Made by a program: the position numbers and the translations under genes
NCBI GenBank assembly: GCA_029339195.1
Contig: JAPTJF010000018.1
Location: forward strand, 1-64,000
Direction: 5' to 3'
From: Micractinium sp. NFX-FRZ
Lineage: Eukaryota; Chlorophyta; Trebouxiophyceae; Chlorellales; Chlorellaceae
Length of the DNA stretch: 64,000 nt
Shown here: piece after piece, positions 43,781-54,300 of the stretch
How positions within the stretch are numbered: the first letter of the stretch is position 1
Layout of the letters: each line of letters begins with the position of its first letter
The notes under the pieces: model-generated
Seen by the model: only the letters and a program-made list of their open reading frames with translations
Databases searched by the model: none
Told to the model about the DNA's origin: nothing

Positions 43781-45640
43781 TCACTTGCCGGGCCCCCTGC
43801 CGCTGCCCCTGCCGCCGCCGCCCACGCCTGGGGCTGGCGGCGCAATGGGGCGGTGCGATTCAGGCACCCAGCGCCGCACCAGGCGCTCGTGTACCGCCAT
43901 TTTGGTCAGGCAGTTGGGGGTGCTGCGGTCGCAGCTGCCGCTCACGTCTTGCACGTAAAACAGCAGCAGCTTCTTGCTGACCTGCAGCCAGCAGAGCAGT
44001 TGCATGTCTTTCCAGCAGGGCAACACGAGTAGGCACAGGGCACAACAGCAGCTTCGTGCTGGCCTGCAGCCAGCACGGCATGGAACAGCCAGCATGGCAT
44101 TGCGTGGATGCAATATAGCTGTACGCTCCCAACTGCCCCCCCTGCCCCCCTTTTCCCTCTGCCTTGCCTGCGCTGACATGCGGTTTGCAATCTGCAGGTC
44201 GTGCCAGCCAAGCGCGGGGCGCTGCTCCGCCGCCGGTGCCTGCCCCTCCCCGGCCGGAGGCAGCGGCACAATCACGACTGCATAGTCTGAGTGCGTCAAG
44301 GCGGGGTGCCGCTGGTACAGCACCATGTCGGCGCCATACTGCAGCCCCGTGCGGGGGATCCAGCCCTGCGCATGTGGGTAACAGGGGCAGGCATCAGGGG
44401 CAGGGACGGGTGAGCCTGACAGGTGATGGTGATGGTGTGTGTGTGTAATGAGTTGGCAGTGGCAGCATGTGCCTGGCGGGCATGTGCTGCAGCACACCGA
44501 CGCTTACAGGCAGCTGCAGTCGCCTGCTGCTGTAGGCTGCAGGCAAGCCACGCCCCAGCAGCTGGCCCCAGCGCCCACAGCAGTACCTTGCTGCGGAAGT
44601 GGTGGTAGGAGAGGTACAGCAGGAAGAAGTCGCTGCGAAGCTGCTGCAGCCGCTGCCACAGGGCCTGCACAGGGCGCAGGCGCAGGGCGGAGGACGGGTG
44701 GCCGGGGAGGGCGCCAGGGGGCGGTGTTGTTGGGTCGGTGCCACACGGAGCTCGCCAGGGGCAGCACAAGCAGCGTGCAGCACATGCGCACAACAGGGCA
44801 CAGCATGAAAAGTCAGAGGGTCTGGCACAGCACAGCAGGCCCACCAGGCACAGCATGCCATAGCGCAGCCCCAAGCGCAGCAACACAGGCGTCCCACGCT
44901 CCTCCCCCACCCCACTAACGCCCACGCCCACAGCCACCTGCCCACCCACCCACCGTTGTGTCTAGCCGCACCGCCGCTGCCCCCTGCAGGTCCCACACAG
45001 TGAGCAGGTCCAGGGCGTAAGCCATGAAGAAGGCCTCATCCAGGCTCAGCCGCACCGCTTTGTCCCCCTCCACCGCCGCCCCCGCCGCCTCCAGCAGCCC
45101 GCGCACATATGCGCCCGTGCCGGCGCCCCCGTCCAGGTTCCCAAAGCACAGCGTGTCCAGCTGATGTACTGCGGCATCGTCGCAGCACAGCCAGACGGCA
45201 GCATCGAGCAGCAGCGCCTGCAGGCCGTGCGGCTTGAGCTCACGGCACACCTGCGGAGGCACGGTTGTGGATGCAGGTGGGGGCAGGTGGGCCGGTGATC
45301 AGCGGCCATGCATGCGCGTGGGACAGCTGGCGGGCGGGGAGTTAGCCTGCATGCCCGCTGTGCGCCTGCAGCAAGGACCCCGTGCGCCCGCACCAACACC
45401 CCATGCGCCTCTTGCAACAGCCAGGCGCGCCTGCTCAGCAGGCCCGTGCGTATCCCTGCTGCGATACCTGCCGCGGTGGGTGGGTCGCAACCCCAGCCAC
45501 CAATCTCAGCCATAACCCGCAGCCACACGCACTTGCAGCAGGTCTGTGTTGAGGTCCCGCCGCCGCCAGCGCTTCATCTTACGCTGCTCTCGCGGCACCT
45601 CGGGCTGAGGGGCGGGCTGAGCTGGCACCTCCGCCTCCAT
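43781..45640 (-). CDS. SEN2: tRNA-splicing endonuclease catalytic subunit SEN2, 293 aa
   Basis: Exons (minus): 45640-45533, 45250-44954, 44664-44587, 44365-44168, 43981-43781; the frame closes at 293 aa. The C-terminal half is the nuclease fold: YHHFRSKGWIPRTGLQYGAD, then MVLYQRHPALTHSDYAVVIV, then SKKLLLFYVQDV. The catalytic triad is visible as Tyr178 (in VLYQ), His186 (in LTHS) and Lys230/231 (in SKKLLL), with the usual eight-residue Tyr-His spacing. It would cut the 5' splice site of intron-containing pre-tRNAs in the nucleus, with a SEN34 partner. At 293 aa it is shorter than the yeast and human proteins, with a reduced N-terminal region. Intron 4 has a GC donor (CAG/GCAAGG at 44167). Confidence 0.93.
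44045..44080 (-). repeat. Copy of the exon-5 acceptor and start inside SEN2 intron 4
   Basis: CTGGCTGCAG/GCCAGCACGAAGCTGCTG repeats the exon-5 junction (start 43981) 82 bp away. It reads ASTKLLLC versus the true VSKKLLLF, so the catalytic Lys block itself is duplicated in decayed form. The AG is intact. Part of the upstream stretch repeats once more near 44085. Confidence 0.9.
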
Positions 45641-47228
45641 GCTGCCTGGCTGGGCGGGGGCTGTGAGCAGCAGCTGATGGGGTCGACAGGCTGGGCAGCA
45701 GGGAGGTGGGGTGCTGATGGGCGGAGCCTGCAGGGTGGGATGTCGTGCATGGCAGGTGGCGTTGAGGACGAGCGAGCAACTCGGGCCGGCAGGCAGGCAG
45801 CAGCGGCGGCAGGTGGCGGCGGCAGCGGCGGCCGGCGACATGCATGCGGCGAAATCGGGCTCGTTGCGGCTTTGCCTGTTGCGTTTGAGCCCGCCGGCGG
45901 GCACAACACTGTGCATGGGGCAGCCGCGCAAAGAGCTGTACTCACGTGACGCTGCGATACCCTGGGAATGACTTGGGAACCGAGAATGAGCGCTGGTATA
46001 AATATAGTGGGCTCAAGGGCCATTCTCTTTCAAGCTCAGAGCGGCGGCCTCGCTGAGGTGGCGCCGCCAGTGCGCCAGTGCGCCAGTGCGCCAGAGCGCC
46101 ACCCCATGCAGGCGTGTTCCATATTGCAGAGCATGCAGTCCGACTCAGATGGTGCCGATGCTAGTGTCGTTCCGCAGGGTTAACGCTGCGGCTTGCAAGG
46201 GTTCAAGATTAACCAGCGTCCCCTTGCCGCCACCCCATCATCCGCCGCCTCTCCACCGCCAGGCCGGTGTGTGCTGCATCGTGCACGGCCACAAAGCTGG
46301 GAAGTAAAAAGGTGGCATGAGCAGAAAACATGGTGTGTGCAAGGAGTTTGCGGGTTACAAGAAGTCGGTTGGCAGCCATCACAATCAAACAAGCACACTA
46401 GCTGGACTCCAGAGACTCGTCCCTCGCTGCAGTCCATGAAGCAGGCAGTGTTGGCCCTTGCAGGTTCACAAGGACGCAGTGTGAAGGTTGCCCACCCCGA
46501 AGAGCGTTTCTGGATGGTTTTCGACCCAGGGGCCGAAGACCAGCCAGAAACGACCAGGGGCCGGAGCCGTAGCTCAGGAGCACCCCAACATGTGGGGGTT
46601 GCCCAACACCGGCGGCAACTTGTCGCGACGGCACATCAAAGGCAGCGGCGGCCACCGCAACCCTTTGTCACCTGCATGCATTGTATATATGACAATTTCA
46701 TGCCTAGAAGCTCAATGGTGGCGCGTTTGAAGCCGCGGACGGTTGGCCAGCAGCACCACTTGCAGTACGCCCTGGCTGTACAGCCCGCGGTGAGTCACCG
46801 TCCGCTCTCTAAGACTGTTTCTGGTATGCCGTTTGTATTACACGGGATATCTGGAGCGCACGTATGCGCGGTGGTGGCCTGCTTCACCGGATAGCAGCTG
46901 CCGGATAGACGCTCAGCAGGTGGGCTTTGTGGCGGGGCGCCCCCGCAAGAACCTCCCGAAGGTGGTTTCAGTGCCGCTAGGCTGCTGAAAGCCGTTGGGC
47001 CATCGCCGCAGTCTGCCCCTGCAGACGGGATGTGTTACGGTTGGCTCGGGAGATGGTGGGCAGTCGTGCTAGCTCAGGCCGGTCTCCTAGCGGCCTATAG
47101 GATGTGTTGTATCAGCAGAACAGCACGCGGCGGGCCTGCGCCCTGTGGCTTGCAAGTGAGCTGTCCTTGGCTGCCCCTCTCCCACCCGCCCTGCAGCACC
47201 CCCGCCGTGCCGCCGCTGCTGCGGCTCG
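45641..47228. other. Divergent intergenic region, SEN2 (-) / LRR-PGG gene (+)
   Basis: 1.6 kb. It contains a TATA-like TATAAATA at 45997-46004 and a short tandem array of AGTGCGCC units (about 46069-46100). Frames around 46193-46894 have no domain or convincing codon pattern. I see no gene, but an exon of a long 5' leader cannot be excluded. Confidence 0.5.
45997..46004 (+). promoter_or_regulatory. TATA-like box
   Basis: TATAAATA in a very GC-rich setting, followed within 100 bp by no recognised start codon context. It is about 1.2 kb upstream of the LRR-PGG start, so its target is unclear. Confidence 0.3.
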
Positions 47229-50200
47229 ATGGACCCCCCTCAGGCAGACCTGCGCATCGCAATACCCGGCGAGGATACGGAGGATTGGGCACAGCAGGAG
47301 GAGCAGCAGCGGGAGCAGCAGCGGGAGCCTGCGGACGAGTTTCACGATGCACTGGAGGTGGCAGCTCTGCCGTCGCCGCCCCTGGCACAGCAGCAGCAGC
47401 AGCCGGTGCAGCGGAGGGATGAGACTGTCGCACCCGCATGGGCTGCTAACCCCGCGTTTGAAGTTGAAGCGGAGCAGCAGCAGGAGCAGCAGGGAGCAGG
47501 GGCCATGCTGCTGACTCCCTTTGCCACAGCAAGAGAGATGGAACTAGAAGAAGAGGTGGATGGCACTCCCCCCTACCCGCAGCAGCCAGGTGGCGGGGAG
47601 GAGGCGGAGGAGGAGACGCCGCCACAGCACGTGCAGCATGGACAGCCGCAGATCTCGCCCACCCTGGTGCCCACGCCCTTCCAGCTGCCGCCGCACTCGG
47701 CGCAGCAGGCGCAGCAGGGGGCGCAGCAGGGCGACACGCCCGGCTCCCGAGCCAGCTCCGCCCTTGGCAGCAGCAGCGCGGGCGGCAGCAGGCAGGGCGC
47801 TCTGTTCGCACTTCCCATGCAGCAGGAGCAGCAGCAGGCGGAGGCATTGGTGCAGCCCAACGCGCAGCAGCGGGGGCAGGCGGCCGCTTTCTTTGAACTT
47901 TTGGAGGAGCTGGTGGTCACTTCCATGGCTGAGTGGGATCCCATCCAGGCGCTGCTGGAGCTCGAGTGCTGGGACGACGAGCGCTACCGGGCAGTCAAGC
48001 GGGAGGGCTGGTGAGTGCTGCTGCAACGCAGCCGTGTAGGGGCCGGGCCGCCTGCTGCGGCGGGTCAGCATGCATGCAGGCCTGCGCACGCACGCTTGCG
48101 TAGCAGCAGCAGCAGCACGATTGCCCCCGCTGCCCTTAGTGCCCTGTGTTGGCGTGCACCAGGTGCATGCTATGGTGTGCTTGATTCCTGGCCTTTGGCT
48201 TGCCTCACCACGTCCCACCTACGCTGCCTACCCAACGTGAGCCCCCCTACGGGCCCCATCCCCCTGCCTGCTTGCGTGCCTGCCTCACACCCTGATCGAC
48301 CTGCTGTGCCTGCTGTGCTTGCAGGACTTAAGGACTAAGCTGTTCAAAGGAGTGCGCCACCCCCCTAAATGTTGAACTTGGGTCAACAAGCACTTGGCGT
48401 CTTTGTCTCATTTGAACCTTGAGAATCCATGCCCGCAGGACGGAGGAGCTGTTTCAGGAGTATGTGGCCATGCAGGCACAGCTGGAGCCGCCAGTGGCAG
48501 AGCAGGTGTGTGCTCAACACACGTGCAGTCATGCTGCCACCCGAGCACCTGCCCTGCCCACCACCTGCGCCTGCCAGCCTGCCTGCCTGCCTGCCTGCGT
48601 CGACCTTGCGCCTGCATGCATGCCTGCATGCCTGCCTGTCCCGTCCTTCCCGTGTGCCGCCCTGTGCCCCCGTGTGCCTTTCCTCCTGCTTGCACCTCCT
48701 CCCTCCCTCGCTAACCTCCTCTCACGCTGCCGCACCCCTCCCCTCCTCTTGTACCCAGGTGGAACGGGAGGGCGTGGACATGCGGGTGCTCTCGCTGCAC
48801 AGCCCCCAGCTGCGGCTGCTGCCCGCTGCCCTCGGCGAGCTCACCAGCCTGGGCATCCTCGACCTGCAGGGGTGCGCCCAGCTGCAGCAGCTGCCGGCGG
48901 CCATCTGGCACCTGTCCTACCTTCAGTTCCTGGAGCTGCCGGGGTGCGCCCAGCTGGCGCGCCTGCCGCCAGCTGTCGGCCAGCTCAGCAGCCTGCAGGT
49001 GCTCAACCTGTCGGGGTGTGCGGCACTGCAGCAGCTGCCAGAGTCGATCGGCCAGCTCAGCAGCCTGCAGACGCTCAACCTGGCGGGCTGCGCCGCCCTG
49101 CAGCAGCTGCCGGAGTCGCTCTGCTTCCTGGCCAGCCTGCAGTGGCTCGACCTGTCGGGCTGCAGCGCGCTGCCGCAGCTGCCGGCGGCGCTGGGGCAGC
49201 TGAGCCAGCTGCACTCTCTGGAGCTGGCACGCTGCAGCTTTGAGCAGCTGCCGGCCTCCCTTGGCCAGCTGGGCAGCCTGCTCAGCCTGGTGCTGTCAGA
49301 CTGCACCCGCCTGCGCCAGCTGCCGCCAGCTGTCGGCCAGCTCAGCAGCCTCCAGACGCTCAACCTGTCGGGCTGTGCAGCGCTGCAGCAGGTGCCGGCG
49401 TCCCTCGGCCAGCTCAGCAGCTTGCAGGCGCTCAACCTTTCGGGCTGTGCAGCCCTGCAGCAGCTGCCAGGGACCATTGGAGAGCTGGGCAGCCTGCAGA
49501 CGCTCGACCTTTCCGGCTGTGCCGCGCTGCGGCGGCTGCCCGCAGCTGTGGGGCAGCTGTACAGCCTGGCGTCGCTCAACCTGTCATGCTGTGCCGCGCT
49601 GCGCGAGCTGCCCGACCTCAGCAGCTGCCAAGACTTGGACCTACTCATGAGCGATCGCATGCCAGACAGCCAGGACCTCTCTGAAGCCTCTGCACATAAC
49701 GGCGATGCTGCTGCTGACGCTGCTGCTGATGACGCATCCTCCGTCGCCGCTGCCTTTTGGAGGAGCCTCCTGGCGAAGCTTCCCGGCGCCGCTGCCGGCA
49801 CGGCTTCCGGCGGCGGCGGCGGCCCGCCGACCAAGCCACCCAAGATGCACCCCATCACTGTGCCGGTGGACCACCTGCCCCCCAAGCTGGCCGCCGAGCA
49901 GCCGTCGTTTGTGCTGGGCCAGGCGGGGGCCCTGCACAAGCTGACCTCGTTTGTGGCGTGGATTGCCATCCTGCTGGCGACCGCCTCTTTTGTGGGGATG
50001 GTGACCGTCCCCGGGGGATACCTCAACCTGGGGCTGTCCCAGGTGGCGCTCCGAGGCACCCAAATGAACAGGGGCGCCCTACGGTCGTACTTCATGTGCA
50101 ACATCATCACCTTCTTCCTGGCCCTCGCCACCGCCGTGTTTTGCGCCACCGAAAACATGCCGCGCACCGTCCCCTCCACCGCACCCCGCGTCATCCGCGT

Positions 50201-50516
50201 CCTCCTCGCCGCCTCTGCCCTGCTGCTGCTCACCGTCGCCGCCGCCGGCGCCACCTTTCTGTCGGCGGTGTACGCGGTGTATCCCAGAAAACGGTACAGC
50301 GACCTCATCCCCCCCGCCGCCGCTGCCGGCGCCGTGCTGCTGCTCATTTTTGGGTGGTACGCCCGCCGCGTGCTGCGCCTGGTGTGGGAGTGGCGCCGCA
50401 TGCGCTGCCGAGCCTCCATCCCAAACCTGATCGTCACCGCCCCAGATTCGGGCAGCAGCCGTGCGCTGAAGAGCATCCTCGTAGAGATGGCCCGCAATAA
50501 GCGCGGCCTTGCCTGA
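47229..50516 (+). CDS. Leucine-rich-repeat protein with C-terminal PGG-like membrane module, 868 aa
   Basis: Exons: 47229-48010, 48439-48505, 48759-50516; the frame closes at 868 aa. Residues 1-260 are Gln/Glu/Pro-rich and disordered-looking, ending in AFFELLEELVVTSMAEWDPI. From about 300 to 575 there are roughly a dozen 23-24-residue LRRs of the plant type (LPESIGQLSSLQTLNLAGCA). The C-terminus holds four hydrophobic segments: FVAWIAILLATASFVGMV, then VPGGYLNLG, then MCNIITFFLALATAVFCA, LLAASALLLLTVAAAGATFL and AAAAGAVLLLIFGWY. This layout, with PGG just after the first segment, resembles the PGG domain that normally follows ankyrin repeats in plant membrane proteins. A membrane-anchored recognition or scaffold role is an inference. 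There is no kinase, TIR or NBS domain. Confidence 0.88.
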
Positions 50517-51395
50517 CCCCCCGTCCCCCTTGTGTTTTTCACGTACCAAAACTGCAGACTCTGCACTGACAAACTTGCTAGCGCGTACCGACCGACCTGC
50601 CTGCCTGCCTTCTTTGGGGTGCCCCGACGTAACCCTCCCTGTACATGCCTCCTGCACTCCCATAACTCCCATATTTATTGGGGAGCCCCCTTTGGGCGAG
50701 CATCCTGTTGACATGAACCTGTTTGACTTTCTTCGGATTATTTGTAACCCACATGACTGGGGAGGCAGTGGGCACGCAGCTGAGGGCGCCTGCGTCAGAA
50801 GTGGTTGCACTTTTTGCCATGCGCTGCACCTGCATTGATACACATGTCGTGCAACGTGTGATACCACAAGTTGTTCCATTCGTCGCCCCACGGACTGGCT
50901 TGGGAAGCTCGCAAACCAGGCGCCTGCTGCGCGTGCGCTGTGATGCCTGGTGATGCTCCCTCCCCAAGCTTCTTGCGCCGGTTGGCAAGCAGCCCACCGG
51001 ACCCTGGCTGCCATCCCTTGTTTCCCCATCGCTTCCTTCTTCCTTGCAGCCACAGTTCGCTGAGCATTACAGGGGTTCCAAACTGACTGGTGGCACATGC
51101 TGGTGGCAAGCCGCTCGGGAGGAAATCGCCAACCAGGGGCATGCACGCCAGCAGCCACCGCTGGGAAAGATAGTGCCGGCAGGGGGGGGCAGGGACACAG
51201 AGGAAAAAATGCGTGATACAGGAATATATGCGTGTGCATGTGTATGTGTATCGAAGTGAGTGTGTGCGCATCCACAGCACTTGGGCTTGAAGGGCAGGTG
51301 GGGTGCGGGACAGGCCATCAGAGAGCTCTAACAACTAGGCCGGGAGGTCAGCAGACACCCCAGGTTGGGCGGGGTGGCCCCTCAGGGGTGGCCCC
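50517..51395. other. Convergent 3' flanks of the LRR-PGG gene and RNase J
   Basis: About 880 bp without a recognised gene. TGTAA at 50743-50747 is a candidate plus-strand polyadenylation signal, 227 bp after the LRR stop. Confidence 0.5.
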
Positions 51396-54300
51396 TCAGG
51401 GGTACTCCACATTGCCGCCCTGCTCGGGGTGGTCCCTCGGGTTGGACGCCTGCCGGCGGGCGATGAAGTCGGAAGGAAGCTCTTGGAGGGGTGGAGGCCC
51501 CGCGACCTTGGGAGGCCGCCCCCGCGGCCGCCCCGTGCCGCCGCCGCTGCTGCTGCGCGCCGCCGCCGGCGCGCCCGTGCTGCTGCGCCGGCCGCGCCCG
51601 CCCTCCTGCTGCTCTGCTGCCTCGCCTTCCGACTCGGAAGACTCGTCTGCAGCAGGGGGCAGGGGCAGGGGCAGCTGTTGGGTGGGAGGAGCTGTTTGTA
51701 ACGCTGGGAAGGTCACATGGGGTGCCTCCTGTTTGGGGGCACATGCATGTGTTAGGCTGTGCAGGACACGGGCACGGGACGTGAGCAGCAAGGCTGCAGA
51801 GCTGTGTACAGTAGCAGCAGCAGCTGTGTACAACAGCAGCAGCGGCCCTAAATGACTCAGCTTGCCCCCATTGCACACCATCAGAGCAAGCACACCAGCG
51901 GTGGCAGCAGCAGCGGTGCAGCAGCAGACAAACCAGCTAACAAACAGCAGCCCAGCGACGCACCTGCGGACACCAGCAGCTCTCCTCCTCCTCCCAAACT
52001 CCAAAACCAACCCTCAAACCCATCTCTGAAACACACAAACTGCACACACCTGCGGAGGGCACGCCGATGTCGTCCAGCTCCGCCCCCTTGGGCGCCCCCA
52101 GCAGGTCGCGCTCCCGATCCGCCTGCCGCGTCTTCCGCCGCGCCTCCCGCTCCGCCAGCAGCGCCTCCGCCTCCCGCTCACTCATCTCCACGCGCGGCTG
52201 CTGCTCCCGCTGCTCCTGCGGCTCCCGCTGCTGCTGCTGGCCACGGCCACCGCGGCCGCCGTAGCCGCCGCCGCGCCCGCCGCGCTCCCGCTGCTGCCCG
52301 TAGCCGCCGCGGTCGCCGCGGTCGTAGCCGCCCCGCTCGCCGCGCTCGCGGTCGTAACCGCCGCGGTCACCGCCCTCCGCCTGGCGGCGGGTGGCGGCGG
52401 CCATGGCGGCAGCGCCCGCACGCGGGTCCGCCTGCAGCGGTGGCCAGGGGTGGCAGCCAGGAGCGGGGGGGAAGCGTCAGTGAATGGCGGTCACAGCTCT
52501 AGAGGGGAAGCTGGCGTGTGCTGAGAACGCTGTGCACAAGCACTCCTGCGCACAAGCACTGCTGCCCTGATCCCTGCATGCTCCTAACCTCTTACTTGCT
52601 CCAGCTAGCTGCATTCCCTGCTCCTCCCTCCCCCAACTCAACTCTCACTCTCATCCCGCCCTTGCACCTTTCAAACGTCTCAGACCCGCCCACCCAGCCC
52701 ACTGCACCCCACAAGCACCCACCCCACTTCAGCAGCACCCGCACACCCCTCACCTCGTGCGCAATCACCACGATCTCGGGCCGCCGCTGGTTGAACGCCT
52801 TGCAGGTGCGCCGCAGCGAGTCCGACACCACCCGCTCCACCGCCGACAGGTGTGCGTCCCCCGGCAGGCGCGCAATCGCGTCCTCTGCCGCCTGGTGCAG
52901 GTCCTCCAGCAGCCGGCCGCTGTCCACCCACATGGCGCGGGTGGTGACCCTGATGCGCGCCCGCAGGCGGCGCTGGGAGGCGGCCTTGGCAGCGGCGGCT
53001 TGCGCCGCGGGCGTGGCCCCGGGGCTCGCCGCCTCTGCCACCGCCCGCACCATGGCGGCGTCACGCAGCACGTCGATCGCCGCGATCACAATGCCCTCAA
53101 CCGCCAGCAGCTGCCGCTCCTCCAGCCCCATCTCAGACGCGGTCCCCGTGCCCTTGTTGCCGTCGTTGTAGAAGTTGGTCAGGGCGGCCTCGCCCAGCAG
53201 CGCCATGCTGGCGCCGGGGATGCCCGCTGCACTCCCGATGCTGACCGTGTTCTTGTTGCGCCGGTCGGCCACGCCCAGCATCTGGCCGTTGCGGATGACG
53301 GAGGTGAAGTTCACGTTGTTCTCACGGGCCAACTGCAGAGGTGGAACAAAGGGGGGATCAGTGATGAGCTGAGGGGCGGCAGCAGGAGGGGTGAGAGGGG
53401 TGTGAGAGGCGAAGGGCCAGCTGCGGGTGTGACCCGGGGTGGGAGGCAGGAAGTGCAGTCACACGTTCGGAGTAGCACTGGGGAGCAACACTGAACTTAG
53501 TGCTGCCCTCTGACACCACTGCCAGCACCTTAAGCACACCCGGGCGTGCGCGCAGAGGAAGGCCTGAATTCAGTTCAGCGCCCCAACACTACCGCCGGGC
53601 GTGACAACCACCCCCCCCAACACACCTGGGCGTGGGCGCAGAGGAAGGCGTACTCTCCGTGCACGGGGAGGAAGTGCTGGGGGCGGGCCAGACGCATCAC
53701 CTCCTCCAGCTCGTCCCTGCAATGAAGAAGGGGGGGTTGATGCGAGGCAGGATGTGAGACAGCTGAATCGTCGGGAATTCGGGAATTCGGGAAGAAGGAA
53801 GGCAGGGAGGCAGGCAGGCAGGTGGGCAGGCAGGCAGGCAGGCAGGCAGGTAGGCGGGTGATAAAGCAGGGGAAACTTCCTGGGCAGGCACACAGGCTAG
53901 GCCGGGCGCTGCAGTTTGCATATTGCACAGCGTCCGTGCACAGGCTGCAGCTGTTTGCGCCACGACCACCCTCCACCGCAGCTGCCGCCCAGCCCCCCTC
54001 ACCGATATGCGTGGCCCGAGGTGTGCAGGTTCTCGTCCCGCCCCATCGCAATCTCGGGGCCCGCCTCGCTGATCTTGTTCATCATCTGCGCAAGAGCACG
54101 AGAAGAACCGTGGCAGGCAGAGTGAGTGAGGCAGAATGAGGGAGGCAGAGTGAAGCAAGCATAGTGAGGCAGGGCAGGCAGGCAGGCAGGCAGAGTGGGT
54201 GGGGTGCCGGGATGCACGGGCGCAGGGGCCCAGCTTGCTGCCGTCGTTCACCATCATCAACAGTGCCAGGCCGGTGTTCCATGTTCGACTGCTTGCCCCA

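Noticed and set aside
46193..46894. 233-codon plus-strand frame upstream of the LRR gene
   Set aside because: No recognisable domain, biased only by base composition, and not linked to the TATA-like box by any clear start context.
48923..50572. A 549-codon minus-strand frame opposite the LRR gene
   Set aside because: Antisense shadow of the repetitive LRR exon; the plus strand shows ordered LRRs and membrane helices.
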